Shown here: positions 12,601 to 27,900 of the stretch, one piece after another
Position numbering within the stretch: the stretch's first letter is position 1
How the letters are laid out: every line of letters begins with the position of its first letter
NCBI GenBank assembly: GCA_030248295.1
Contig: JASANH010000487.1
Location: 182,186-246,185 of the forward strand
Direction: 5' to 3'
DNA: 64,000 nucleotides
Origin: Mesodorylaimus sp. YZB2_4
Taxonomy: Eukaryota; Nematoda; Enoplea; Dorylaimida; Dorylaimidae
Position numbers and translations under genes: made by a program
The notes under the pieces: generated by a model
Seen by the model: the letters and a program-made list of their open reading frames with translations, nothing else
The model's database searches: none
What the model was told of the DNA's origin: nothing

Positions 12601-13584
12601 AGACGAGGACTGGTATTTGGATGCCGAACGTACGAGTACTGAAACGGTCAAACGAAGTGGTCGTCCTATAAGCGGCAGACGGGGTCGAGCTGCCGATCGT
12701 CCACCCGTATTAACAGCTGGTTCGGCTTTCGAGGAGGAGCCATCTTCTGACGAAGGGAAAACGATGACAGATAAACGGTCTGGCACTCGCGCAAGTGAAG
12801 GTACGACTGATAATCTTGTGCTTCTGAAATGAAGCTCATAGACGCAGGAGCACTCGGATTTCAATTCCTTGTTCAGCTGGACTCATCCATATTGGAAATA
12901 TATTTTAGTGGTATCTGCTTCTCTGATATAGGTGTGGTCGCATCGGGTCCAGAAAAGTCGGATCGATCAAAGTTCCTTCAAGCTTTGCGCATGCGATCAA
13001 AGGGCGATGCGGGTGACAGTGATGACGTCAGTGTAGTAAGTAGCGACTTGGACGAGGGCGACTCATCCGGTTCTGAATCGCCGAAGCGGAGGCGTTCTCA
13101 TACGAGTAGACGAGGACGAGGAAGAGGTGGTCATTTGCAACGATCATCCGGCCGAGCGTCCCAAGGTAGTACCTCCAAACCTAAACCTGGAAGTCAACAG
13201 CCGTCGGATCAAGACACGAGTGCTGGCGGGATCACGCAATCTGCGTCAACTGATGCTGGTTCAGTTGTTCGAAATGTTAAAAAACGTGGCGGGGCGACTG
13301 GATCTCGAGGAAAAACACGTGGTGCAGGTCGTGGTGGTCGAGGGCGCGCTTCGTCCCACAAAGCCGCTAGTGCTGCTGAACCAGATCTCGGAGAAGAATA
13401 TCTCGAGATAAACGACGATGGAGAAGAGGCTCAAACAGAGCAAGGGGGAAGGTTCAGTCAAGAGGTACGGGGCGACGACAGCGACATCGCTCGGGAACTC
13501 GACGCCCTGGAGGCCTTCGCCGCAGACACACCCGTTGCAGAGTCGAGGAACAGTGCGGGCGAGAAGCGGGATCGTCGACAATGA
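9623..13584 (+). CDS. Three-FLYWCH zinc-finger protein with acidic/RG-rich tail
   Basis: Predicted nuclear DNA-binding protein of about 1096 residues. Exons: 9623-11385, 11671-11983, 12036-12213, 12295-12418, 12481-12509, 12570-12800, 12932-13584. Exon 1 has an open frame to a TAA, but that TAA lies inside a strong donor (TG|GTAAGT) and all seven exons join in frame. Three FLYWCH-type fingers are visible near residues 123-190, 252-345 and 450-515, each with the Y/F-x-x-x-G-Y/F pattern, two cysteines and a closing H-S-H or H-N-H. They are separated by acidic and Arg-rich linkers, including an AT-hook-like RRGRPPR. Exons 2-5 encode a compact region (WWNNGD, FLRTKEF) that I do not recognise. The tail has GRGRGG and RGGRGR repeats and acidic patches. 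FLYWCH domains bind DNA and occur in regulators and in Mutator-type transposases; no transposase domain is seen here. Confidence 0.78.
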
Positions 13585-14173
13585 GGGATCGTCAGGCCGA
13601 TAGCAATGAAAGAAAGACTGATGGCTGTTGTTGTGTTTGTCTGATTTTCTGATTTGCTTTCAAAGTGAGCGTATTTATGTCCAAACTTTGCTGGTGGGTG
13701 TCGGAAATTGGGCCGATCACTGACGGGTGGGAGTTTGCAGTTTATTTAGCTTGCTTGCAGTTCATATATCGAATGTAATCTTGAGCTTGAGCTGTAATTA
13801 ATGCTTGTTTTGTGCGCTTGGTAATGATGGGCAGATTTGGATTCCTGACTCACCGTTCTTGAATTGAACTGGCCAAGTTTTCTCTGGACTATGGTCCAGG
13901 TGGGCAGCTTTGAGATCGGCCAATAATCTGTATAATAAAAAAAATTAGCAGTGAAAAGCTTGGGCGAAGGATAGAGATGCTCCCGGGCGAGATCCACCAT
14001 ATGACATCCATAAAGTTGGTGACATTTTCTTCATGCTTGATTTGAATTTTCGCCAAATCTTGGTGGTAAAAGTGAGTTTCAAGCTGCCGGTTCCCATTCA
14101 TTCTTGCCTCTCGCTAGCCGGTGAATCTAGATTCGAGAAAAGTCTTGTTGGTTGAACGGCCAATTGTAGTCGG
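13585..14173. other. Intergenic between FLYWCH gene and ANKMY2
   Basis: No gene or RNA is recognised. It presumably contains the 3' UTR of the FLYWCH gene and the ANKMY2 promoter. TTGTAG, an acceptor-like site, lies four bases before the ANKMY2 start. Confidence 0.55.
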
Positions 14174-16139
14174 ATGGCGGAAAGCGCAGACGATTTGAAA
14201 TCGACTGGCAAGGCGCCGATGGAATTGAGCGAAAATGAAAAACGGTTGATTGAAGCTGCTCAAAAAAGTAAGGCTAGGGTTTGTACGATTTTGAGGGATG
14301 GGCTGGGAGGAGGTGAAGTCGATTGGTCTATCCTGGAGTCAGGGGCCGGTCACTATCGTCCAGGGCATGTCCCAAATTTACAATAGGACACCGTGATGTA
14401 GGATGTCCCAAGAAAAGCGGGGCAGGTCACTAAAAAATCAGTTATTTCAGATGAAATAGAAGAAGTGAAACGATTGCTCAAAGAAAAGGATGTGCGAGTG
14501 GATTGTTTGGACCAAGTAAGGTTCAGAATTGTACCCGATTCAGTCAGTCCATGTATCTTGTTTAAGTACGGAACCACGCCGTTGCAACTGGCCGCTTTTC
14601 GTGGTCATGTAGAAATTTGCCAGATATTTCTGGCTCACGGTGCTGACGTGAACAGTAACGAGCACGAGCACGGCTACACTGCTCTCATGTTCGCTGCACT
14701 TTCTGGTAACACATTCTACTTCCTATCATTCTACATTCGATAAGATTCGTGTTTTGTTTTAGGCAAATCAGATTTATGTCGTATCTTTTTGGAAGCTGGC
14801 GCCAAGACGTATCGAACGAACAAGGTTGGTCGGACGGCGTCCGAGATGGCGGCATTTACAGGCCAGCATCATTGCGTAAGTGTCATCAATAACTTCTTGA
14901 CAGTGGAGGACATCGAATATTATACGAAGCCTCAAGGTAAGATTACTTCGTGATGCCCTTCGATTTTGGCTTATTGTGCACGGCTTAAGGAACGAATAAG
15001 GAACCTCGATTACCGTCGCACTTTACTGGCCCGTTACATAAATTAGCGCTGACCTACAATATTCATCCCGTCAAGGTAGGATCGTTTGGTCGGTGGAATA
15101 AGGTATTTGACAATGGCATTTTCAGACTATTCTGTTCCTGTGCGATAACAGTGATCTCGTGCAACAGGAGAAGCAACTGCTGTTTTGTTTAGAAGATTTG
15201 TTCGAAAGGCAAATGAAACGGAAAGAGACTAACGAAGTGAGCTAAGTTTTGGGCCGCTAAAGTGGCCTTGTGTAAGTGCTAACTGATTTCAGGTGATGGC
15301 CTTCAAGCTACACATCATATATTCCACTATAAAATCCTGTTTCAAATTCCTCAGCGACTCCAAAGAAGATACCACGAAGACTGATAAAGAGAAACTGATC
15401 ACCTTTGCAAAGGGGTGAGAAAAAGCTTGTCCGGGTAAGAAAAGGTGCTAATGCCCCCTTTCTTTAGACTTTTGGCCGCGAGAGAAGAGAACTTTCCGAA
15501 ACCGTTGGAACTTTTTCTGAGACAAGCCATTCGAGAATTTCCTTATCACCATTCGGTTCTGTTCCAGCAAATGGTTCGAACTTTATCCAAGACGGAAGTA
15601 GTAAGTTGCATTAGGTGCAGGTGGTCGTGGATGATTAAGGGCGTTTCGTAGGGCCAAGAACCAACTGCGGTCAGCGTGGTAAACCAGGCTTTGGTCGGGC
15701 AACGTATGGCCGCTGATGAAACGTTCTGTACGACATGTGGATCGTCGCCAGCCAAGAAACGATGCGGATCGTGCAGAATGGTAAGCGAAGAGGCCTAGTG
15801 CTATAATCCTCCCCTCGCCATGTCTACATTGAGCATGCCTTGTAGGTCAATTATTGCAGTCCCGAATGTCAAAAGTTACATTGGTTCACACATAAGCGCT
15901 GGTGCCCCGATCTCGCCAAGCAGTACGAACAGTTTCTGATCCAGAAGCAGAAACTAGCTGAACAAGATCGTCAACTGGAAGAGAAAAGTCAAATGCAGTC
16001 GGCCGACCCAGCACCTACCGAGGAGGACGTTGCGAATGAGTAAGTTCTCATTGTTTTCTAAAAATACCTCTAATCCCGTCTATTTAGAACACCTGACGTG
16101 TCAAAATTGACGGTCGAGCCAAGACCCGGCGCATCATAA
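14174..16139 (+). CDS. ANKMY2: Ankyrin repeat and MYND domain-containing protein 2
   Basis: The 432-residue product is close to the 441 of human ANKMY2 and keeps its domain order. Exons: 14174-14267, 14451-14515, 14567-14705, 14763-14936, 14990-15075, 15126-15236, 15293-15414, 15468-15600, 15652-15780, 15846-16039, 16088-16139. Ankyrin repeats occupy about residues 25-150 ([23 protein letters not shown]). A conserved middle follows ([15 protein letters not shown]). A C-terminal MYND zinc finger lies around 335-375 with CTTCG, CGSC, YCSPECQ and HKRWC, all ligands present. In vertebrates ANKMY2 binds FKBP38 and controls trafficking of adenylyl cyclases to cilia in Hedgehog signalling; whether that holds here is inference. 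Two acceptors (before 14567 and 14990) end in AAG. Confidence 0.93.
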
Positions 16140-16346
16140 GAATTGGCTTTCATTAACACAGCAGGATGTCGAGAAGCCTAATGAACTTTTATCGATTTTT
16201 GTGTCTCGTTAGTTCTACACAGGTGTGCTTTCAATTTGCTGCTGTGCTATGGAGGGAAGCGTGTTAAACAAGATTGTTGTTCACTATTTTAGATTCTAGA
16301 AAGTAAATGTGAGCGCGAATAGCTTTTGCGTGAGTCTCTGGCTGGA

Positions 16347-19189
16347 TCACACGTTACTCGATTCCTCGGGGAAGTCCTTGATTGCCAAGTGGATCGAGTT
16401 GACCATGTCGGTCGTCGTAGCTGATCTTCCCAGCCTTTCGTAGGCTAGCCTGTTGCAGTGGCGGGTTAGCAAGCAGGCGGCATAAGCGGCGATCATTGAC
16501 GGGTGGTACTTCTTCGAGTCCCTAAACCAAAGATGCAGACAGTGGCCAGACTGGTGACTAGGATTGCTTACGCGTCTTGGGATCCACTCTCAGCTGCCAT
16601 GACTGCCCAATGTAGGAATGTGCCCATTGAACCGCTCAACAAATCGCCTTGACCTCCGCACCGCCGAGGGCTGTTCGGGGCGTCGCAGAGGAAAACTGAA
16701 ATAGAAGCGGCTGGTGACGGGTGGAAAGGAGTGACTGCCTCCGTGTACCTTCAGTGCCGTCTGTAATCAAGTCCGAGGCACCTTTCCGGACAATGGTCAC
16801 ATTTCCCAATCGCCGACACAGCTCGCGGGTTTCTTCGATGGCTTTCTCTCTTTCCTTCGCAGGAGTACAGTCAGCCTGCAGGAGGGGGGACACTATTTGA
16901 GTGGTCACACGATTGCCACCTCTCAAATAGTGTGGCTCGATTGTACTAGGTCAAAATTAGTGCTTGGTCGACCGCCCTGAATGTGAACACATATTGCTGC
17001 TCCCACTCCAAGCATCGACCGATCCGACCCTAGGCCTGGATCCCGATCCTGATCTGATCTGGCCGATCCGCCTCACATAATAAAAGATTGGCGGGGATGA
17101 CGTATTTGGCACTGAATTCTCACCAACCTGCTCTGCTTCCTCGCTGTCACTCTCCGTCAGTGCACTCCAAAGGACACAGGAGAGATAACCAGCGCCTAAA
17201 GCGGGATTTGAAAAGTTGCTGGCCTAAGCAATACGGGACCAACGCCTCAACCAAATGAGCCACCGCGGCTCTTTGTCCAAACACTTGCTTATTCGTCTCA
17301 AGGTAGCAAAACTCCAGGGAATCTCAAAGTAAGCGAGGAGTAAACACATCCTGTACCTTCAGCACAGCTTTGTAAATCCGACCGAACTCCACCTCGTTCG
17401 GAGTTATGACTGCTCGACGAACGTTTTGCAGAATCGAAGGCGACTGCGCGACGAAATACAAACCATCCTGTAAGGGGCATTGGTCAGACTCAGCCAGAAA
17501 GACCAAGAAGAAACTCGGATTACAGCATCGATGACGAGAGGATTTCCTTTTTCAGCGGCGTAAGCGACGAGGTTTCGGAAGAGGATTCCCGTTTCCGATT
17601 GTCGACCAAGACCAGGACCCATCACGTACGAGTGCATTCGTTGCATTGGCTCCTTCATCTCGAGCAAGGGGGTTTCTGGATTCCTGAAACAGACGCAGAT
17701 CTCATTGGCCCAAGGGACCTTCTGCAGTCAGTGTTGCTGCGCCTAAGCACAAGCCCACACCCCAGGCATTTCGGAAAATTTGTGCCATGCCGTCCTTCCA
17801 AGCCGTTTTGGCCACAAGTCATCATGTAAGCGAGGTTTGCGGAAAAGTCGCCCCCCCCACAACTCGCCCCCCATGCAACTCGCCCCTGACTCATTCAATA
17901 TTACATTTATGTTGTCATGAAACAATTAAAGAGTGGATTACTGAGAGACCCAACCGAGGGCTAGTAGTTTTTGTAGTTTCGGAACACGAGTGCCTTCTTT
18001 TACCTTGAACTTACTGGGGAAACAGTTAGGACTTGTGCAGTAGGTTGCATGTCGGGACAGCATGAATACTCAATGTGTAGCACCTACCCAGTGATACTAT
18101 AAGAGGAAGTTTAGCATCTGTGGAGCCAGCATGCTAATAGCTTTAGGCGTAAAACCTCTTGCAATAGAACTAACGACCAGCGGCCCATTGCCTGAATGAA
18201 GTGGCTGATCGTGAGATAGGGGACGCCCTGTTACACTTTTCATTAGTGACAGTGTAGCAATTCTGTTTGATCACAATTTTTCTACAAAAGTTTTTAGAGA
18301 AACAGCCTCTGATTCGAAACCAAAATTGGCAGTTGCCAAAATCTCCCATAGCCTCTTTGATACTCGACACAAATGCTGACCTCAGGTCATCTGTTGGTCC
18401 GAAATGATTTGACTCAGGGGCGAGTTGTGTGGGGGCGAGCTGTGGCGGGGGCGCATTGCATGGGGGGGGCGAGTTGTGTGGGGGGCGACTTTTCCTCATG
18501 CCTGTAAGCGAGGCCGGGGCTGGCTCCCTCTGACCTTTACTAAGAGCACCTTTCCTATGCCGAGGACACTGATCGAGAGCGAGGATTAGTGTCCTGGGCT
18601 GGCACTGGTCAAGTCACTTAGAGCCAGGTTTACAAGGCCAGCGACGGGCCCCAACCAGAACACTGCAGAACTGGGGCCTCCCGGTCAATTACTTTCGACA
18701 AACCCTGTACTTACAGTACTGGATACACAATGAGTTCTGGACTGTACGACTTGATCACTGGTGCTGCCTCCCGTGGACAGAACACGTGAGCCAAATCCGC
18801 TCCCTGCAATTAAAGCACCTGTTCCTGAGGACAGTCTCAGTCAGCTGTAACAGTACTCTACCATCTTGACAGAAGATATCGCCGCGAAGTAGGGCGCACC
18901 AGTGTACCTAAGCCAAAGTTCAAACTAGTCCTTCACCAACGTGCGGCATCAACTTGCTTACTCGGCCGATCCGCCAACCACGCCGATGCGCCCGCATTGA
19001 CCCTTGTACAGATCATAGGTCAGCGAGGGAACTATCGACTTGACCAGCTTGTTCAATAGGCCAGAATCCGTGCTCGTTTTCAACATCATACTCTGCATTG
19101 GAAGACATACAGGCACGCACCACACAAACTCCCTTGCCACTCACCTGCACACACGCCTCCACGATCAGTGAAGCTGAAACTGGGAACAT
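16347..19189 (-). CDS. NAXD: ATP-dependent (S)-NAD(P)H-hydrate dehydratase
   Basis: Repairs damaged nicotinamide cofactors by ATP-dependent dehydration of NAD(P)HX. Exons on the minus strand: 19189-19145, 19092-18962, 18907-18862, 18803-18715, 17683-17524, 17467-17357, 16875-16749, 16695-16572, 16521-16347. All phases agree and yield about 335 residues. Ribokinase-like fold signatures are visible: [51 protein letters not shown] (split by an intron), ITPNEVEF, the catalytic [11 protein letters not shown], and ATTTDM near the end. The short N-terminus from ATG 19189 is hydrophobic and could be a targeting signal, which is not certain. Most introns are tiny, but the fourth (17684-18714) is 1 kb and carries a terminal-inverted-repeat element and SINE-like sequence. 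The start lies 197 bp downstream of the AGPS stop on the same strand. Confidence 0.92.
17190..17273 (-). repeat. SINE tRNA-like head
   Basis: The minus strand reads GCCGCGGTGGCTCATTTGG and then a stretch ending GTCCCGTATTGCTTA. It matches the head of the 6285-5780 element over about 50 bases. It sits inside a NAXD intron. Confidence 0.5.
17836..18502. mobile_element. Candidate non-autonomous TIR element in NAXD intron
   Basis: A segment of about 667 bp has inverted ends of the form GGAAAAGTCGCCCCCC followed by repeated ACAACTCGCCCC units: left arm about 17838-17890, right arm about 18415-18500. It is flanked by the same 11-mer, TGTAAGCGAGG, at 17825-17835 and 18503-18513, which fits a target-site duplication. 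A 9-11 bp duplication is typical of Mutator-like elements. No transposase frame is present, so it would be non-autonomous. Confidence 0.6.
18520..18690. repeat. SINE-body-like fragment
   Basis: GAGCCAGG..CAAGGCCAGCGACGG and an AAGAGCACC segment correspond to the body of the 5780-6285 element in the same order on the plus strand. The fragment adjoins the TIR element's right flank. Confidence 0.4.
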
Positions 19190-19386
19190 GACACGCAGTC
19201 CTCGATAAGACTCATAAAGAAACAGGGCCGTGACCCCTCGGATAATGCCGCAATCACCAAAGAGAATTATTTTAATCAGTCGATAATCACGTGTAACGTA
19301 GAAAAGCCATCACAAAAAGAACCAAAAATTATGACTCGATAAAGAAAAGCTACTAAAAACCCGACATCTGCTTTCCAACTCCTAGC

Positions 19387-23589
<4,203 letters not shown>

Positions 23590-24911
23590 CCTACACACCA
23601 ATACTGTCACCTTCACGAACCAGTCTCCGAAGAGCCAATCCAACAGCACTTACAGCAAAGGCCAGCAGGCAGATGAGCAAAGTTTACGAACTCCAAATTG
23701 CCAATCAATTTGCATAAACCATGTCAGCAATTGATGACCGCGGGTACGCTAGGTCGGTAAAATATAGTTTCAGCTAAACATTGAGTTTGTCATATTCCAC
23801 TCCATTAGCCAACCTTTGCGACTAATTTATTATATTCGCCAAAAATGTTTTCGAAAGGCAGCATATTTGCAAGTTTTTTGCTTTTTGGAGAATTTCTGTC
23901 GCCAACTTTCATCGATCAATGCCACTTCCGGTATACGTGCGCTGCAACTGATCGTCTGCTTGGTGCGGCCATTTTGACATCCATTCTTTGTGCCATCGAT
24001 CAATAAACCGAGTGCCATACTGTTTTGAAGAGTTTTTGGCATACTTAACTCGTTTGATCGAACCCAATTTTTTGGAAGTTAGGCTTTCACATTCTTGTTT
24101 CAAAAGCGGAATATTATTTCAAAATGGTGTAAAGAGAAAGTCCTTTGTTTGTCACGCTCAAAATAGGTGAACCGTCTACCCCGTCTGGTTCGGCCAGTCG
24201 GCTGAGTTTTTTTAATTGTCGGGGATGGCCGTCGGTGCCAGTCGCGATGTCACCGCCTTGTACGCGCAGAGGTTTTTATTTGGAAGAAGTTCTCGTGTGA
24301 TTTGGCGGGTTATGTCTTAGAGAAGATGCTGTTTCGAGAAATCATGTCGAGGTTCCCGGGCACGTGCTGTAAGTAGAGTTATGAGGTACGCGCATTCGAT
24401 TGGCGAACGATTCCAAAAAAATAAGTTTTCAACCATGGGGTTAGCCTTTTCTAAAATATGTATCCTATCGTTATAATGCGTGGGTGGCTTCCTGTTTTGA
24501 TAGCTTGTATCTGATGTATGCACCGCCCCTATGTTTGCTCTGACTTTTTTCTGATGTCGCGTGAAGCATCAAGTTTTTATCACATCGGAAAAGGGACAGA
24601 CACTAGGCCTTGTTAGCTACGAAGAATGATATGATTGCCTCCAGAGACATAAGGCCCGTTCGGTCGCGTTTTTTAACTGCTTTCTGCCCCCCCTTGTTCC
24701 CACGCTTTCTGGTCTAGATTATTTTTGGTTTGGTTTGTTGCCAGGGGAAGGAAGCCGCGTAAATGCGGCCATGCCGCCGGCGGCTTATTTTGGAGAAGAA
24801 TATGTCGGCGGCAATGAGTTGGTCGAGTTATAATTGACGTGGATTTACGACTCGGACAGTACATTAATCTGGGAGAAAAGTTGCGAAAATATTCTGTTAT
24901 ATATCATCGAT
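23590..24911. other. Divergent intergenic region between AGPS and TET
   Basis: No gene is recognised. It must hold the 5' regions of AGPS (minus) and TET (plus). TGTAG, acceptor-like, directly precedes the AGPS start (one base between). Confidence 0.55.
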
Positions 24912-27900
24912 ATGTATGTTGCGCCTACCGACGTTGGTTTTGTTGTCGGAGCGAACGCTGTAAGTGCGTTTTTAGAATATACTTTCCAGAATAACCTGGG
25001 AATCATAAATGCCAACTTGTGTCATGGACCAGGCAATCACCCTGAACCTGTCTTGAAGTCATGTGGCCCGGTGGTTGCTTTCAGGCACTTTAAGTGTCTA
25101 AACTTCTTGACTTATGGTATATGGATTTGAATATGATTCGATAAAATGAATCTTTCAGGTGCATATAAATGCACGCCGTTGATAAATGATTACAAGCTTT
25201 GTGCAAAAGGGGTTAGTCGTAGCGCGTCAGATTTTGGCACTGCACGTCGGCATGTTTGGACGTGGCATTGAACTAATGGGCCATTCTGAACCATGTTGCA
25301 TTGCATTTTTGAAAAAACTGTCTGTTTCAGGTGTACGCGAACTATGGAGAAGCAAACGGTGGCAATAATCGCACGGCGACCATTGGTAGTGTGGGCAGTA
25401 GCCATCAGTTACCCGCATTTAACACCGCCTTCTACCAAGCCCCCGCGAATCCTGCTGCTGGTTACACTGGATACGACGCAGCTGGTCCGATGCGATACAG
25501 TCACAACCAGCAGAATCATCGCCAAGTCAAGACTCAGCCATTCCAGAAGCTTCCGACATACGACAACGTCGATCGAAGCCACCAGCAGCATTTACTAGCG
25601 GGAAAAGTTTTGTTGAAAGAAAAAAGTGTCCAAAATCCGTATGGCGTTTACGACCGTGGATCGGGGTCGTCGCATTCGGGTCCAGTAATGGCGATGTTAC
25701 CGACAGTACCAGCTTCGTATTTGGCGCAGGATAATTATCAAACTCAGTATGACATACGACGCCAAATTCCAAGCCTTCCGAACGGTCAACACGCGAATGG
25801 AATGGCGCCTCATTTGGTGCCGGACGACCAAGTGAATATGACCTGGCATAATCATCCGCCTTACCAGAATGTTGTGGTTCGTCAGAACAATGGTCAAGTG
25901 CACGCTGTTCATCAGGGCGATTGGCACGCTTCGTCAAATACGAGGAACCATGTCGAGCAGAGGAATGTGATCTCACTTCGTACCATCCCATCTCAACCTT
26001 TGGCAAGGACGAGTGAAGACAATGAAGCGGCCGCAACTTTGGCTGAATTCTTTTGGTCAAGCTCGCCTCGGCAACCGAATCACGATGGCGGTTTCCCATG
26101 CATTCGTCCAGTGCAACGGCCTCAGCATCGTGTTGCCAAGCCAACTCCAATATGGCAAGGTGCAACTGCGGCTGCAACGGCGGAGAACATTGTTCGGTTA
26201 GCAGAGCTTCAGCGACATGCGCGATTTCCTGCTCCGTCTGTTCAGAATGGTTTCGTGACGAGTGACAATAATGGCGGTATCATTGCCGGAGAGGTTCCGG
26301 GTGCCAAAGTTTGTGGTTCGAATTCGAGTATGAACGAGGAGCGAGCACGCGTGGTGAACGTGCAAGCGCCTGATCCAACGACATCGGCCATGCTAAAACA
26401 AGCACATCGACGAGAAGTGATCCTGAGAAAAGGTGGAATTCTGTTGGTCGAGAAATCTGACCCAGAGGCACCGTTGACGAGGAATAAGGAAGTTTTAAAG
26501 GATCAAGATCATCAGTGGCTGATGCAGACGCAGGATACGAGCGGGCTTCAACGGCAGCCTGTTCCAGTCGAAAATCAGCGCTCGAGACTGAATTTGGTGG
26601 CTGACCAGGGCTATCATCAAACGCAACCCCAACATTATCGGCAGCCCCACGTGTCGCCAGGAGCCAAATCGAATGCGTCTTCGACGTCGGCATTGTCTTT
26701 GCTCGTCAACGAATTCATTCGCCAAATGGATCCAATGGTCAGCAGCGCGTCGGCATCCCAGGATCCGTTGCATCGCATGCATGGATATCAGAATGGAATA
26801 GTTATTGATCGAAGGCGGGACGACTCGAGCCAGAGCGGGATGATGTTTTCTCCGAAGGTACTGTATGATCACCCAGCGGCCGAAGCAGTGCGCCCTCAAC
26901 ACGCTAGTGGGAATCCGAGTCATCAGCAGTCCAGGCCGCATGGAGAAAATTTGATCAATGGTTATTCCGAGACGTTCGGCCGGCGATCGCTGTCCAATAC
27001 TCAGGAGCAGCACCCTGGTTTTATCCCACACCAGGCGCAGATGGTACAGGCCATGCCGCCTCGTCTGACGAACCCGCCAGAAATACCAGCGAAGCAGCCG
27101 TGCCTTGATGGGTTGATGGTTCAACAGTCGGGTGGAGCTGGTTCCAATTTGGTTCGTCCGTCGGATACACAAAAGGATTTGAGTCGATCGAACTCTGTGG
27201 TCGTGCGATCCCCTGCTGAAACAACGAGTACGGCTGGTTTTCAATCGAAACCCCTTATTCCGAATGGGCATGTGGCGAAGGTGGCTGGTGATGCGAGTCT
27301 GCACGTCTTGGATGGTGGGAAAGTGAAGAAAGTCAGGAAGGAGATGGTAAAACGATTGAAAAAATCCGATAAGGTTGAACTGAAGTCGGAGAAACGGTTC
27401 GTCAAGGCTGAGTCAGCAATTGTAGAGCTTCAATTACCTAGTGTGAAAGAGAGTAATCCTCTTTCGGTGTCCATGATAGGCCTGCTATCGCGTTTGATCA
27501 AGAACTCGTGGAGAGCGAGTCGACTTGCGAGGAAAGAAAGACGGCGAAAGGGCTTTAATGTAAGATCGAGTATGTATTACGAGAAACTACCGACCATATT
27601 CGGACTCGTGGCAGCAAGTCTTTCTTCGTCGAATGGTGCTACTGCGAGGATACCGACATTGACTTGTAACACTGCCACTGCCGCGCTGTCATCGCTGGAA
27701 GTGCAGCCACGACCGACTGGTCCGGTAGTTACAAATGGGAAGAAGCACGTGTACGCAAAGATTCCGCTGAAGCAAGAATTGGCCACACCATTGTCGGATC
27801 GGATCATGATGCCCGATGGAACACTCGAATCTGAAGACTCGTTAAGAAACCGATTGGAGAATAATATAACACAACCTGTGCACAAGTGCGGTTGTCTTTC

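Noticed and set aside
17851-18497. G/C-rich ACAACTCGCCCC repeats as a coding or minisatellite feature
   Set aside because: The units are in inverted orientation at the two ends of one segment and better fit the terminal repeats of an element.
26495-27304. 269-codon antisense frame under TET exon 2
   Set aside because: Arg-rich composition typical of an antisense shadow of a Q/H-rich exon.
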